Origin: Sphingobacterium phlebotomi
GTDB taxonomy: Bacteria > Bacteroidota > Bacteroidia > Sphingobacteriales > Sphingobacteriaceae
Direction: 5' to 3'
DNA length: 64,000 nucleotides
Assembly: GCF_008180195.1 (NCBI RefSeq)
Contig: NZ_VTAV01000019.1
Coordinates: forward strand, 1-64,000
Below the pieces are notes generated by a model. The model had not been told where the DNA came from, did not search any database, and saw only the letters and a program-made list of their open reading frames with translations. How positions within the stretch are numbered: the first letter of the stretch is position 1; each line of letters begins with the position of its first letter. Positions 42,637 to 51,464 of this stretch are shown piece after piece. The translations under genes and the position numbers were made by a program.

Positions 42637-45585
42637 TTAGTATCCAAATATCTCTTCGAGGCTTAACTTCGTAAGTTTTCCGATATTACCAAGTTGCTCA
42701 TCCGTAACATTCTTCTCGGAAGCGACAATACAATATGTATACGCTTTATTGGCCAACTCCGTTTGGTGGACTTTTTCAATATCAGCGAATTCCATCGTCT
42801 TCACTTGGCTATACCAATCCTTACGGCGATCATAGTCGATACCCTTTTTAAGATTTTGCAAGTAGCTGAAGATGATAGCATCCTTTTTGATCCGTTGCGT
42901 TTCTATATCGCTGAGGAAGCTTTTCTTGGCAGTATTAAATGCTTTCTCTGAACGTGGCAAGGTATTTAACAGTGCATTCATTCCCGCTACGGCCTCACTT
43001 ATTTTGTCAGATTGCGTACCAATAAACGCAGACACAGCAAAAGGATCTTCCTTTTTTGCCGGTGATGAATAGGTAGCATAGGTCGTATAAGCCAAACCTT
43101 TCGCTTCGCGCAGGTTTTGAAAAACGATGGATCCCATTCCTCCTCCAAAGTAACTGTTAAACAGGGCTACGCTCGCCTCTTTATCTGCCCGATAGTCGCT
43201 TCCTTTTCTATACCAGCTGATATCAGCCTGTACCATGTCATAGTCGGTGAAGAGCACCGTGTTTTCTATATGATCTAAACGTTTGTATTGGCGTTTCGCA
43301 GGTATGCTGTTATAAGATTCCGGTGATTTGTGATACGCGCTAAGATCAGCCGTATATTGTTTCAAGCTCAAGGGACTGTATGCGATAACTTTGTGCTCGT
43401 AATTCAACAGATTATGCAGCAGGGCTACCAGTTCATCCCCTGTTATAGCTGCTAACTCAGCTGAAGAGAGTTGGTCGTTGAAAGGATTTTTTGCACCATA
43501 CACTGCATAGCTCATCAAACCTTGCATAATATTGCGCTTGTTAGTCTTATTGTTTTGACGCTGTTGCAATACGTCGTTTTTAAGATTATCTAAAGCGGCC
43601 TCGTCAACTTTACAGTTCTTTAGCAAATCAGTAAACAATAACATCGTCTCGCCATAATTTTCCTGTAGACCAGTCAGCGTAATACGTGTTTCTTCGCTAC
43701 TGATATTTATACTGTAGTTACTGGCTAATTTATAGAAAGCCTCCTGTACCTGGGCCGCGGTCATCTTGCCGGTACCAAGATAAGAAAGATAATTACCTGC
43801 TAAGGGCAGCAACTTGTCGTTCCAGCTTCCCATGTCAAAAAGAAATGTTTGTCGGAAAAGCTGGTTATCCTTGTTCTGAACATAAAGGACATCTGCTTTA
43901 CCAGCCTTTGCCTGTTGGATATCGCGCTCATAGTCTAACCATTCAGGCTCGACAGGTAGTGATGGCATTGCAGCAATCTCGTTTAAATAGACAGACTGCT
44001 TGTCTGCATTGGTATGCACGGAGGTAATCGGCGGTTTTTCTACTTTAACGATATCACCAGCCTCCCCTTGCTTTTTGTTGACAACAACATAGTTGTCTTT
44101 AAAAAACGTCTTAGCGAAATCAACGATCTCCTCTTTGGTGATTTTAGCCAGTGCATCAAGATAGCCTACTTCCTGGTCCCAACCTGCACTTTTAGTACGG
44201 ATAAAATCGGTAACCAGATGCTGTGTGCGCGCTGTGTTGTTATCCAAACCCTGCAAAAAGGATAGTGTGCTATTCGCACGTATGGCTTCTATTAAAGATG
44301 CATCGAATTCTCCCCTCTTCAATAACTCGATTTGTTCCAGCAACAGCGAGCGCACTTCTTCCAGTGTCTGACCTTGCTTCGGATAGCCAAAGAGCGTAAA
44401 GAATCCATAGTCTTTTTGTTGATTCAAATTCGCACCTGCCCCCAATACAAGCTGTTTTTGGGATAAATTTAGATCGATTAACCCAGCTTTCCCGTTCGAT
44501 AGCAATGAGGACGTCACATCGGCCAACAACGCCTCCCGACTGCTGCTCTTACCCACACGGTACCCCATCATCATGTACTGTGCACTTGGACCGAAGACAT
44601 CGAGAACAGCGGACTTCTGAATTGGTTCCTCCAAAACATCGCTATCGGATACAGCTGTGCCGGACGGAAATGCGCCAAAATAGTGGTCCACCTTTTTAAT
44701 CATATCATCTGAATTGAAATCTCCCGCCAGCACAACAGCCATATTGTTGGCTACGTAATAGGTGTCATAAAATGAACGTATTACTTTTAGGGATGGATTT
44801 TTAAGATGTTCTACGGTTCCCAATGTAGTCTGCTGCCCATAGTTGGTTTTTGGAAAAAGTTCGGCCAATAGTACTTCAAAGCCACGTCTCCCATCATTGT
44901 CTATGCTTATGTTCTTTTCCTCATAGACGGTTTCGAGTTCGGTATGGAAAAGTCGAAAAACGGGGTATCGAAAACGTTCGGCCTGTATCATCAAAAATTT
45001 ATCGATCGAACTCGAGGGGATATCTTCTTTGTAGACGGTTTCATTAAACCACGTGTGTGCGTTAGTACCCTGTGAGCCGATTGTCGACATCAGCTTATCA
45101 TATTCGTTTGCAATCGAGTAACGGGAGGCCTCCACAGATAGGCTGTCAATATCTTTATAAATTGATCGACGTTTAGCTATATCGGTTTCCTTTGTATACA
45201 TTTCATACCGTTCTTCGATCTGATCCAATAACGCTTTTTCTGACACCCAATCGGACGTTCCGATTTTATCGGTGCCTTTGAATAAAAGATGCTCCAGATA
45301 ATGCGCTAATCCTGTATGGGTAGCCGGATCGTTGTTACTGCCGGCACGTACAGCAATCTGAGCCGTTACCCGGGGCTCAATTGCATTTTCGGTCAGGATA
45401 ACGGTAAATCCATTTTTCAATGTGTAGAAACGCGTATTCATCGGATCATTACTGACGTAACGATACTTATATCCCGCGGCTTCTGCCTCTTTCCAGCTGT
45501 GTTTTTCCTGTGCCGCAGCAGGTAGGATAACACCCAATCCGATGAAAAAGATACAAATACGGAAAAAACTATGCTTGATATTCAT
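42637..45585 (-). CDS. M16 family zinc metallopeptidase (insulinase-like)
   Basis: This 982-residue exported protease has a signal peptide ending in P-A-A-A-Q. An active N-terminal M16 domain follows with the inverted zinc motif H-Y-L-E-H (His95, Glu98, His99) and a distal E-x-x-x-E-E-K region near residue 220. It also has the inactive M16 partner domains, giving the clam-shell chamber of pitrilysin-type enzymes. It would degrade peptides in the periplasm. It starts 29 bp after the nDsbD-like gene and is probably in the same operon. Confidence 0.93.
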   Translation of the reverse strand: MNIKHSFFRICIFFIGLGVILPAAAQEKHSWKEAEAAGYKYRYVSNDPMNTRFYTLKNGFTVILTENAIEPRVTAQIAVRAGSNNDPATHTGLAHYLEHLLFKGTDKIGTSDWVSEKALLDQIEERYEMYTKETDIAKRRSIYKDIDSLSVEASRYSIANEYDKLMSTIGSQGTNAHTWFNETVYKEDIPSSSIDKFLMIQAERFRYPVFRLFHTELETVYEEKNISIDNDGRRGFEVLLAELFPKTNYGQQTTLGTVEHLKNPSLKVIRSFYDTYYVANNMAVVLAGDFNSDDMIKKVDHYFGAFPSGTAVSDSDVLEEPIQKSAVLDVFGPSAQYMMMGYRVGKSSSREALLADVTSSLLSNGKAGLIDLNLSQKQLVLGAGANLNQQKDYGFFTLFGYPKQGQTLEEVRSLLLEQIELLKRGEFDASLIEAIRANSTLSFLQGLDNNTARTQHLVTDFIRTKSAGWDQEVGYLDALAKITKEEIVDFAKTFFKDNYVVVNKKQGEAGDIVKVEKPPITSVHTNADKQSVYLNEIAAMPSLPVEPEWLDYERDIQQAKAGKADVLYVQNKDNQLFRQTFLFDMGSWNDKLLPLAGNYLSYLGTGKMTAAQVQEAFYKLASNYSINISSEETRITLTGLQENYGETMLLFTDLLKNCKVDEAALDNLKNDVLQQRQNNKTNKRNIMQGLMSYAVYGAKNPFNDQLSSAELAAITGDELVALLHNLLNYEHKVIAYSPLSLKQYTADLSAYHKSPESYNSIPAKRQYKRLDHIENTVLFTDYDMVQADISWYRKGSDYRADKEASVALFNSYFGGGMGSIVFQNLREAKGLAYTTYATYSSPAKKEDPFAVSAFIGTQSDKISEAVAGMNALLNTLPRSEKAFNTAKKSFLSDIETQRIKKDAIIFSYLQNLKKGIDYDRRKDWYSQVKTMEFADIEKVHQTELANKAYTYCIVASEKNVTDEQLGNIGKLTKLSLEEIFGY

Positions 45586-45614
45586 CGCTATTTTTTAATT
45601 GTGTTATACGAAAA

Positions 45615-46061
45615 CTATTTTACAGTAATTGCGAACGCCTTCTCATCCGGAGGAAGGCACTGCTGATCGTTGCAGACCATAAACTCCACTGCACCTTTAA
45701 CGATCGTCTGGCCTTTCTTCAGTTTTATTTTTTGCTGAAATACAACCTCCTTGCTGAAATACAAGACCTGCATATCAAAAGTCTTTTCAAACTTCTTATT
45801 CGGTGTTGGTTCCAATACCTTTCCAACAAGTTGGTAGTCGCTTGACGGTGTAAAATTGAACGAAGTTGGAACAGGGCCGCCCTCACCTATATGTTGCGAA
45901 TAGATGTTCCAGCCATTATCGATTGTGGCCTTGAGAAAAAGTACTGCTTCATCTTTTCCAGTCTTCTTGGCAGCAAATGTCCACTTAACAGGATCGAAGA
46001 TCTGTGCCTGTACTGCATTTAGGGCAAATAAGGCCATGATTATTATTGTCAATCTTTTCAT
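45615..46061 (-). CDS. Stand-alone DsbD alpha (N-terminal) domain protein
   Basis: This 148-residue periplasmic protein has a signal peptide (cleaved after V-Q-A-Q, residue 20) and an immunoglobulin-like fold with the DsbD-alpha type cysteine pair C-N-D-Q-Q-C (Cys130, Cys135) followed by L-P-P. In E. coli this domain is the N-terminus of DsbD and passes electrons to periplasmic partners. Here it is a separate gene, 4.8 kb from the DsbD core, and shares an operon with the M16 peptidase. Confidence 0.88.
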   Translation of the reverse strand: MKRLTIIIMALFALNAVQAQIFDPVKWTFAAKKTGKDEAVLFLKATIDNGWNIYSQHIGEGGPVPTSFNFTPSSDYQLVGKVLEPTPNKKFEKTFDMQVLYFSKEVVFQQKIKLKKGQTIVKGAVEFMVCNDQQCLPPDEKAFAITVK

Positions 46062-46324
46062 ATAAACTAATTTCTTTCATCAAACCTCATCATTTTCTAA
46101 ATTATTATCAATGGCAACTTATATTTTTAGTAAAATTTTCGGTTTTTAAAAAATATTCTGTTATTTTTCTCGTTTGAGAACAAATCCCATCTCAAATCCA
46201 CAAAATTCTCTAGTCAATTACTGGATTTCCACAATAAATTCTTCCTCGTATTGAACTTTATTAGACAGGGATTTTCATCAGAATCTGGTATAGGATGTTT
46301 GAGCAATTCTACAGTAGAGTGTAA

Positions 46325-47347
46325 TTAGTTAATATACAAATGATTTAGATAGATATTATCTTGCTCCGTAAACAACGTTTTTGGCGTACCGTCTACCCAT
46401 AAGGTAGGAACTGACTTTCCTGCGTTCAAGATATTTCCTAAAACATATATTTTATCATTAAAAATAGTAATACCCATAGCGCTAACATTTTGCCCATCCG
46501 TATTTAACTCATATAGTAACTGGTTATTCCTATATACTCTCGCAAGTTTTATACCACTCGCTGACATACTATTGGTTACAAAGTAATAATCATCTCCGTT
46601 CATTGTTGTTAAAATATTACTAACTCGCGTTCCAACAGGGTGAGAGAATATTTCGTCGGTACCTTTCCAAACCTTCGCGGCATCTGTATTACAATCTACA
46701 TTTCCATATCCCATAGTCAACACTTCTCCGTTTTCAACATGTATAAAAGTGGCTTCAGAGGGGGCATTATTAATAGTTTGCATCGTACTTCCGTACCATA
46801 TACTTGCTGCTTGCGCAAATTGTCCCGCTAAATAATATGCACCATCGTACACTGTGATAGCACGAATACCAGAAAACTGCAGGGCGCCCGAATTTACTTT
46901 CTGTTCACCGTTTACCCACAGCCGTTGATAAGGTCGGTTATCTTGATAAACCGTACCGGCCACATAGACATTTCCATTTTCTGCATAAATAGCCGTAGCA
47001 GAATTATTTTGAACTGCACTAGATAAATATTCTATCGCTCCATTCTTCCAATATACGATGCGCGTTTTCTTTCCCTCAGCATACTGACTTCCTCCGACGT
47101 AGACATCCTGACCATGAGCATAGATCACTTTCGCATCAGCCGATTGGCCTGGAGATAACTTTATTACCGAATCTTGAACAATCAGGACAGCCTTTCGATC
47201 GTGTTCATTATAATTATTGCTAAAAGAATATCCTGCATAATAAAATACAGGTTCTTTTATATCGTCATTTATATCATCAGAATCTTTTGTACAAGACACC
47301 AAATTGCCGAACAAAATAGTGATTACAAGAATTTTATTTAATTTCAT
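46325..47347 (-). CDS. Lipoprotein with predicted seven-bladed beta-propeller
   Basis: This 340-residue protein has a lipobox L-V-S-C (Cys19) followed by an acidic tether. The body consists of about seven repeats of roughly 40-45 residues. Each has a V-Y-V-A-G- or Y-Y-L-A-G-like strand and a W-x-N-G or W-V-D-G turn (Y-W-K-N-G, L-W-V-N-G, I-W-Y-G, V-W-K-G, L-W-V-D-G). This suggests a propeller exposed on a membrane surface. The function is unknown. No operon partners are evident; the gene is flanked by 263-bp and 172-bp gaps. Confidence 0.7.
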   Translation of the reverse strand: MKLNKILVITILFGNLVSCTKDSDDINDDIKEPVFYYAGYSFSNNYNEHDRKAVLIVQDSVIKLSPGQSADAKVIYAHGQDVYVGGSQYAEGKKTRIVYWKNGAIEYLSSAVQNNSATAIYAENGNVYVAGTVYQDNRPYQRLWVNGEQKVNSGALQFSGIRAITVYDGAYYLAGQFAQAASIWYGSTMQTINNAPSEATFIHVENGEVLTMGYGNVDCNTDAAKVWKGTDEIFSHPVGTRVSNILTTMNGDDYYFVTNSMSASGIKLARVYRNNQLLYELNTDGQNVSAMGITIFNDKIYVLGNILNAGKSVPTLWVDGTPKTLFTEQDNIYLNHLYIN

Positions 47348-47519
47348 GTCGAACGTTTTTCAATGCATACACTCCTCCATACAAAATTCTGAAGAATAAT
47401 CTAGCGATTCAATCAGAAACCTTTAACAACCCGTATACTTCGTCTTGAAATCCGTATACAAAACATCTACAAAAAAATGCTAAATTTAAAAATAAAGAGG
47501 CACAGCTAAATTACACAAC

Positions 47520-47882
47520 ATGAAAACAACACCGGAGCATAATGCACGCATAGCAAAAATGACATTTGCCTCTGTTTATCCACATTATGTGGCCAAAGTG
47601 GAAAGCAAAGGCAGAACAAAAGAAGAGTTACATCAAATTATAGAATGGTTGACTGGATTTGACAGCAAAAAACTGCAAGAACTCATTGATGAGAAAGTAA
47701 CTTTTGAAACATTTTTTGAGAGAGCCAATCTGAATCCCAATGCGTCACTCATAACAGGCGTAATCTGCGGCTATCGGATAGAAGAAATTGAAAACCCATT
47801 AACAAGACAAGCCCGGTATTTGGACAAATTGGTGGACGAACTGGCGAAAGGCCGAAAGATGGAAAAGATTTTAAGACAATAA
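47520..47882 (+). CDS. DUF2200 family protein
   Basis: This 120-residue cytoplasmic protein has the DUF2200 family pattern: R-I-A-K-M-T-F-A-S-V-Y-P-H-Y-V-A-K-V-E near the N-terminus, E-E-L-H-Q-I-I-E-W-L-T-G and Y-R-I-E-E-I at the C-terminal side. The biochemical role of the family is unknown. It is 11 bp ahead of a DUF1801 gene, so the two are probably co-transcribed. Confidence 0.88.
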   Translation: MKTTPEHNARIAKMTFASVYPHYVAKVESKGRTKEELHQIIEWLTGFDSKKLQELIDEKVTFETFFERANLNPNASLITGVICGYRIEEIENPLTRQARYLDKLVDELAKGRKMEKILRQ

Positions 47883-47893
47883 AAGTCTGATAG

Positions 47894-48325
47894 ATGGCAA
47901 AGACAAAAACGAGTTATACAGGGGATGATGTTATGGCTTTTGTAAGTTCCTATGTTGACAACGAAGAGAAAAAAGCCGACAGTATTCATTTGATCGAACT
48001 CATGCAGGAATGGTCCGGTTTTGAACCCAAAATGTGGGGACCGACCATCATTGGGTTCGGCAATTACCATTACAAGTATGCGAGTGGACACGAAGGCGAC
48101 GCACCGATTCTTGGGTTTGCTCCACGAAAAGCCGCGTTTTCGTTATACGTTTTCTCCGAGACAGAGAGAAGTAAACTATTGTTGGCTGACCTCGGTAAAT
48201 TCAAAATGGGCAAAGCCTGCATTTATATAAAGAAACTTGCGGACATCAACATTTCAACGTTGCACGAACTATGCAAAGAATCCATTGACTACATTAACAC
48301 ACATCACGAATGTGCTTGCAGGTAA
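47894..48325 (+). CDS. DUF1801 family protein
   Basis: This 143-residue cytoplasmic protein has a YdhG-like/DUF1801 fold. Recognisable parts are M-W-G-P-T-I-I-G-F-G near residue 47, the Y-K-Y-A-S-G-H-E-G segment, and G-K-A-C-I-Y-I-K-K-L near the C-terminus. The family function is not established. It follows the DUF2200 gene by 11 bp. The C-terminus has a short H-E-C-A-C tail. Confidence 0.88.
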   Translation: MAKTKTSYTGDDVMAFVSSYVDNEEKKADSIHLIELMQEWSGFEPKMWGPTIIGFGNYHYKYASGHEGDAPILGFAPRKAAFSLYVFSETERSKLLLADLGKFKMGKACIYIKKLADINISTLHELCKESIDYINTHHECACR

Positions 48326-48338
48326 AAGTCCTTGATCA

Positions 48339-49415
48339 TTAATTTTTCAGAGACACCATATCAATAACAAAACGGTACTTCACATCACCTTTTAAAAGTC
48401 GGTCATAAGCTGTATTTATATCCTGCATTTTGATAAGTTCAATATCTGACACAATGTTATGCACACCACAGAAGTCAAGCATTTCTTGCGTTTCCGCAAT
48501 ACTGCCTATGGTCGAACCTGCAAAGTTCCTGCGTGTTGGGATAAGGCTGAACGCGGCAATAGGAAGTGGATGTTCTGGAGCTCCTACAAGCGCTAATGTT
48601 CCATCTACTTTTAACAAACTTAGGTAAGCGTTAACATCATGCTGTGCAGAAACACAATCTAAAACAAAATGAAGGGTGTTTGCGTTTGCTTTCATCTGTT
48701 CTTCGCTGGTGGATAATATGACTTCATCCGCTCCCAATCGTTGGGCATCGTCCACTTTTGACGGCGAAGTAGTGATGACGACGACGTGAGCGCCCATAGC
48801 TTTTGCCAATTTGACGCCCATGTGCCCTAATCCGCCGATACCGACAATACCGACTTTCATTCCCGGGCCAACGTTCCAATGTTTCAGTGGCGACCAGGTC
48901 GTTACACCAGCACATAGTAGTGGGGCTGTTGCAGCCAGATTCAAATTATCAGGCACTCGCAGCACGAAATCTTCATCTACGACAATACGCTCTGAATAAC
49001 CTCCAAAAGTTTGCTTATTGAGGTATTTTTCGTAACCATTGTAAGTTTGTACATTACCTTTTTCACAATATTGCTCACTACCTTTTTTACATTGCTCACA
49101 TTCGCGACAACTATCGACCATACAACCGACAGCAGCTAAGTCACCAACCTTGAATTTAGTTACACCAGTACCAATTTTTGAGATTCGCCCTACGATTTCA
49201 TGACCGGGTACATTCGGATAGATCGTACCGCGCCATTCATTACGGGCGGTATGGAGATCCGAATGGCACACTCCACAATATAAGATATCAATTTCAACAT
49301 CAAGCGCCGTCACTTCACGACGTTCGATACTTAATGGTTTTAGATCTTCTGTTGGCGCTTCCGTGCCAAACGCCTTAACAATATGTGTATCCATCATTAC
49401 TACTTTCTCTTTCAT
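48339..49415 (-). CDS. NAD(P)-dependent zinc alcohol dehydrogenase
   Basis: This 358-residue medium-chain dehydrogenase resembles YahK/cinnamyl-alcohol types. Catalytic zinc ligands are Cys47 (Y-C-G-V-C-H-S) and His72-Glu73 (G-H-E). Structural zinc cysteines are C-x-x-C-x-x-C (103, 106, 109) and Cys117. The cofactor loop is G-I-G-G-L-G-H-M-G. It reduces aldehydes, probably with NADPH. An alternative Met at codon 8 exists. It is convergent with the DUF1801 gene and divergent from a LytS-type kinase gene across a spacer holding twin palindromes. Confidence 0.92.
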   Translation of the reverse strand: MKEKVVMMDTHIVKAFGTEAPTEDLKPLSIERREVTALDVEIDILYCGVCHSDLHTARNEWRGTIYPNVPGHEIVGRISKIGTGVTKFKVGDLAAVGCMVDSCRECEQCKKGSEQYCEKGNVQTYNGYEKYLNKQTFGGYSERIVVDEDFVLRVPDNLNLAATAPLLCAGVTTWSPLKHWNVGPGMKVGIVGIGGLGHMGVKLAKAMGAHVVVITTSPSKVDDAQRLGADEVILSTSEEQMKANANTLHFVLDCVSAQHDVNAYLSLLKVDGTLALVGAPEHPLPIAAFSLIPTRRNFAGSTIGSIAETQEMLDFCGVHNIVSDIELIKMQDINTAYDRLLKGDVKYRFVIDMVSLKN

Positions 49416-49462
49416 AGTATCTATATTTTGTGAATATAATATTTTAAAGTAATTGCTTGCAA

Positions 49463-49494
49463 ATGAATTTCATTCCCATGAAAATGAACTTCAT
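49463..49494. promoter_or_regulatory. Twin ATGAAnTTCAT palindromes
   Basis: Two 11-bp palindromes, ATGAATTTCAT (49463-49473) and ATGAACTTCAT (49484-49494), differ only at the centre base and start 21 bp apart, exactly two helical turns. They lie in the 134-bp spacer between the divergent alcohol dehydrogenase and LytS-type genes. Two like sites two turns apart is the pattern of LytTR sites and of cooperative dimer binding. Confidence 0.6.
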
Positions 49495-49549
49495 CTGAAA
49501 ACAGAAGCATTTTTCAATAAATCTTACATAGAAACTTTACTTTTGAATA

Positions 49550-50575
49550 ATGTTTCAACTAAAAAAAATAAATGTAAAAAGACTGCTTATCTTTTTCTTC
49601 TCCACACTGATATACGCTTTGTGCCAGATGCTTTTCAGCATTATTTTAATGAAAGAAGATTTATGGAGTAATTTTCATAAACAGTTATCCGCTCACTATG
49701 TCGTAATCTTTGCTATGTGTATAGCAGATTACCGCTTACTACTGTTTTTAAACAAATATTTACCTTATTCCAAAAATATATTTTTACGTATTGTGGCAGA
49801 CATTGCAGGTATAACCTTGATATGCCTAATATTATTATGGATATTTAATTTTTTTATATATGATGTATTTCTCATTCCCCAAGAGGGACTGCCTCCTTTC
49901 CTTGTCAAGTTTGCATTTGCTATGTCAACAAATATTCCTATTCTATTGGTATTCGAATTAATCCATTATTTCCAATCCGAACAAAAAGCCATAGCCGATT
50001 CAGAGAAAGCCAAACGTAAGGTTCTACTGTTTCAGCACGAAACATTGAGATCACAGATAAACCCACATTTCCTATTTAATTCCTTGAATGCATTATCTTC
50101 CTTAATATACATAAATCAGGAAAATGCCAACAAGTTTACCAAAGCCCTTTCAAAAACCTATCGGTATGTACTATCACTTACCCAACAGCCGGTAGTGTCT
50201 GTTGCGGAAGAATTAGATGCGCTGGATTCGTATATATTCCTTATGAAAATGAGGTTTGAAGACTCTTTTACTTTTACCGTAAATAAAATATCGTCCAGTG
50301 AACAGAATAAGATTATTCCCCTTACTCTTCAACTGCTTATAGAGAACGCATTCAAGCACAATATCGCAACCGAAGAATCAACTTTGAATATTACAATTAA
50401 TGTTGATAAAGACTATATTACGGTCGAAAATAATATCCAACCATCAGGCAGTACGGATAAAGGTGGAATCGGGCTAAAATACATTTCCAAGCAATATAAA
50501 ATCTATGCTAAAGAAGTTACGGTTGAGCATACTGGACAAATGTTTATTGTAAAAATCCCCTATATACAGCCATGA
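49550..50575 (+). CDS. LytS/YehU-type sensor histidine kinase (second pair)
   Basis: This 341-residue membrane kinase has four predicted transmembrane helices (about 11-34, 47-67, 83-107, 118-140). It also has the His_kinase motif S-Q-I-N-P-H-F-L-F-N-S-L-N-A-L (His173) and a HATPase part with L-L-I-E-N-A-F-K-H-N and G-G-I-G-L-K-Y-I. The architecture is the same as the kinase at 6246, so two such systems sit in the window. It overlaps its regulator by 4 bp. Its upstream region contains the twin palindromes. Confidence 0.92.
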   Translation: MFQLKKINVKRLLIFFFSTLIYALCQMLFSIILMKEDLWSNFHKQLSAHYVVIFAMCIADYRLLLFLNKYLPYSKNIFLRIVADIAGITLICLILLWIFNFFIYDVFLIPQEGLPPFLVKFAFAMSTNIPILLVFELIHYFQSEQKAIADSEKAKRKVLLFQHETLRSQINPHFLFNSLNALSSLIYINQENANKFTKALSKTYRYVLSLTQQPVVSVAEELDALDSYIFLMKMRFEDSFTFTVNKISSSEQNKIIPLTLQLLIENAFKHNIATEESTLNITINVDKDYITVENNIQPSGSTDKGGIGLKYISKQYKIYAKEVTVEHTGQMFIVKIPYIQP

Positions 50576-51327
50576 AGTACCTGATAGTAGAAGATGAGCG
50601 GTTCGCATACGAAGAACTGAAACGTATGATGATGAAATTACGTCCAGATTATCTGTTGGAGAAGCAAACGAAAACGGTCATAGATACCATTGGATTTCTG
50701 AAAGAATCCGCTATTGATTTGATTCTTATGGATATCCGTCTTGCAGACGGCAATTGCTTCGAAATATTTAACCATGTCGAGGTTACTACACCTGTTATAT
50801 TTACGACGGCTTACGATGAACATGCCATTAAGGCATTTAAGCTCAACAGTATCGATTACCTGTTAAAACCATTTGATGAGACAGAATTGGAGACTGCATT
50901 GACCAAATTTGAGAATATCTTTCATAACAACCCTTACAATAGCAGTTCTAAGGACTTTGAGCAACTATTATCGCTTACGACCAAAAACCGTTTCCTGATA
51001 TCCAAAGGGGAACACTATCATTATATAGAGACCAACGATATCGCCCATTTTTATAGTGAAGACGGGGTTGTCTTCCTCCACACATTCAACGATAGACGAT
51101 ATATCGTTAATTATACGTTAGACCAACTGGAGCAACAGCTTGATAACCATTTGTTTTTCCGTGTGTCGCGTAATTGCATCGGGAATGTCAAAGCTATTGA
51201 AAATGTTACGAAATATTTCAACAGCCGTCTGAAGCTTTCCTTTTTGCCGGAATGCCCCAATAAGGTTTTGGTAAGCCGAGTACGCGTGCCAGACTTTCTG
51301 AAATGGATGGACGGTATCGTGCAATAG
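50572..51327 (+). CDS. LytTR family response regulator (second pair)
   Basis: This 251-residue protein has a receiver domain (V-E-D-E at residues 6-9, phospho-acceptor Asp54 in L-M-D-I-R-L-A-D-G, K-P-F switch lysine) and a C-terminal LytTR DNA-binding domain (F-F-R-V-S-R-N-C-I-G motif, about residues 145-250). The envelope genes immediately downstream are candidate targets. An exact ACCGTTCGTC, the element known from the LytTR protein AlgR, occurs before the next gene. Confidence 0.94.
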   Translation: MKYLIVEDERFAYEELKRMMMKLRPDYLLEKQTKTVIDTIGFLKESAIDLILMDIRLADGNCFEIFNHVEVTTPVIFTTAYDEHAIKAFKLNSIDYLLKPFDETELETALTKFENIFHNNPYNSSSKDFEQLLSLTTKNRFLISKGEHYHYIETNDIAHFYSEDGVVFLHTFNDRRYIVNYTLDQLEQQLDNHLFFRVSRNCIGNVKAIENVTKYFNSRLKLSFLPECPNKVLVSRVRVPDFLKWMDGIVQ

Positions 51328-51409
51328 CTTGGCGGAAAACTCCATCCCTTGGATAGTGCATTTCATTTATTAATTTCTAAAGCTTATCGCTTACAGATTT
51401 CGTAACCGT

Positions 51410-51419
51410 ACCGTTCGTC
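51410..51419 (+). promoter_or_regulatory. AlgR-type LytTR binding element (ACCGTTCGTC)
   Basis: ACCGTTCGTC is identical to the core element bound by AlgR, a LytTR-domain regulator of Pseudomonas. It lies 46 bp upstream of the PorT-like gene and 83 bp after the LytTR gene. A chance match in a short spacer is improbable but a second half-site is not obvious. Confidence 0.45.
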
Positions 51420-51464
51420 GTTCTTTTGTTCAGAATTTAAAAACAATATTAAAATTTTAGAACA

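Noticed and set aside
46200..46260. Possible C-terminal gene remnant on the minus strand (V-Q-Y-E-E-E-F-I-V-E-I-Q then stop)
   Set aside because: Only about 18 codons are open and no family is recognisable, so it may be chance.
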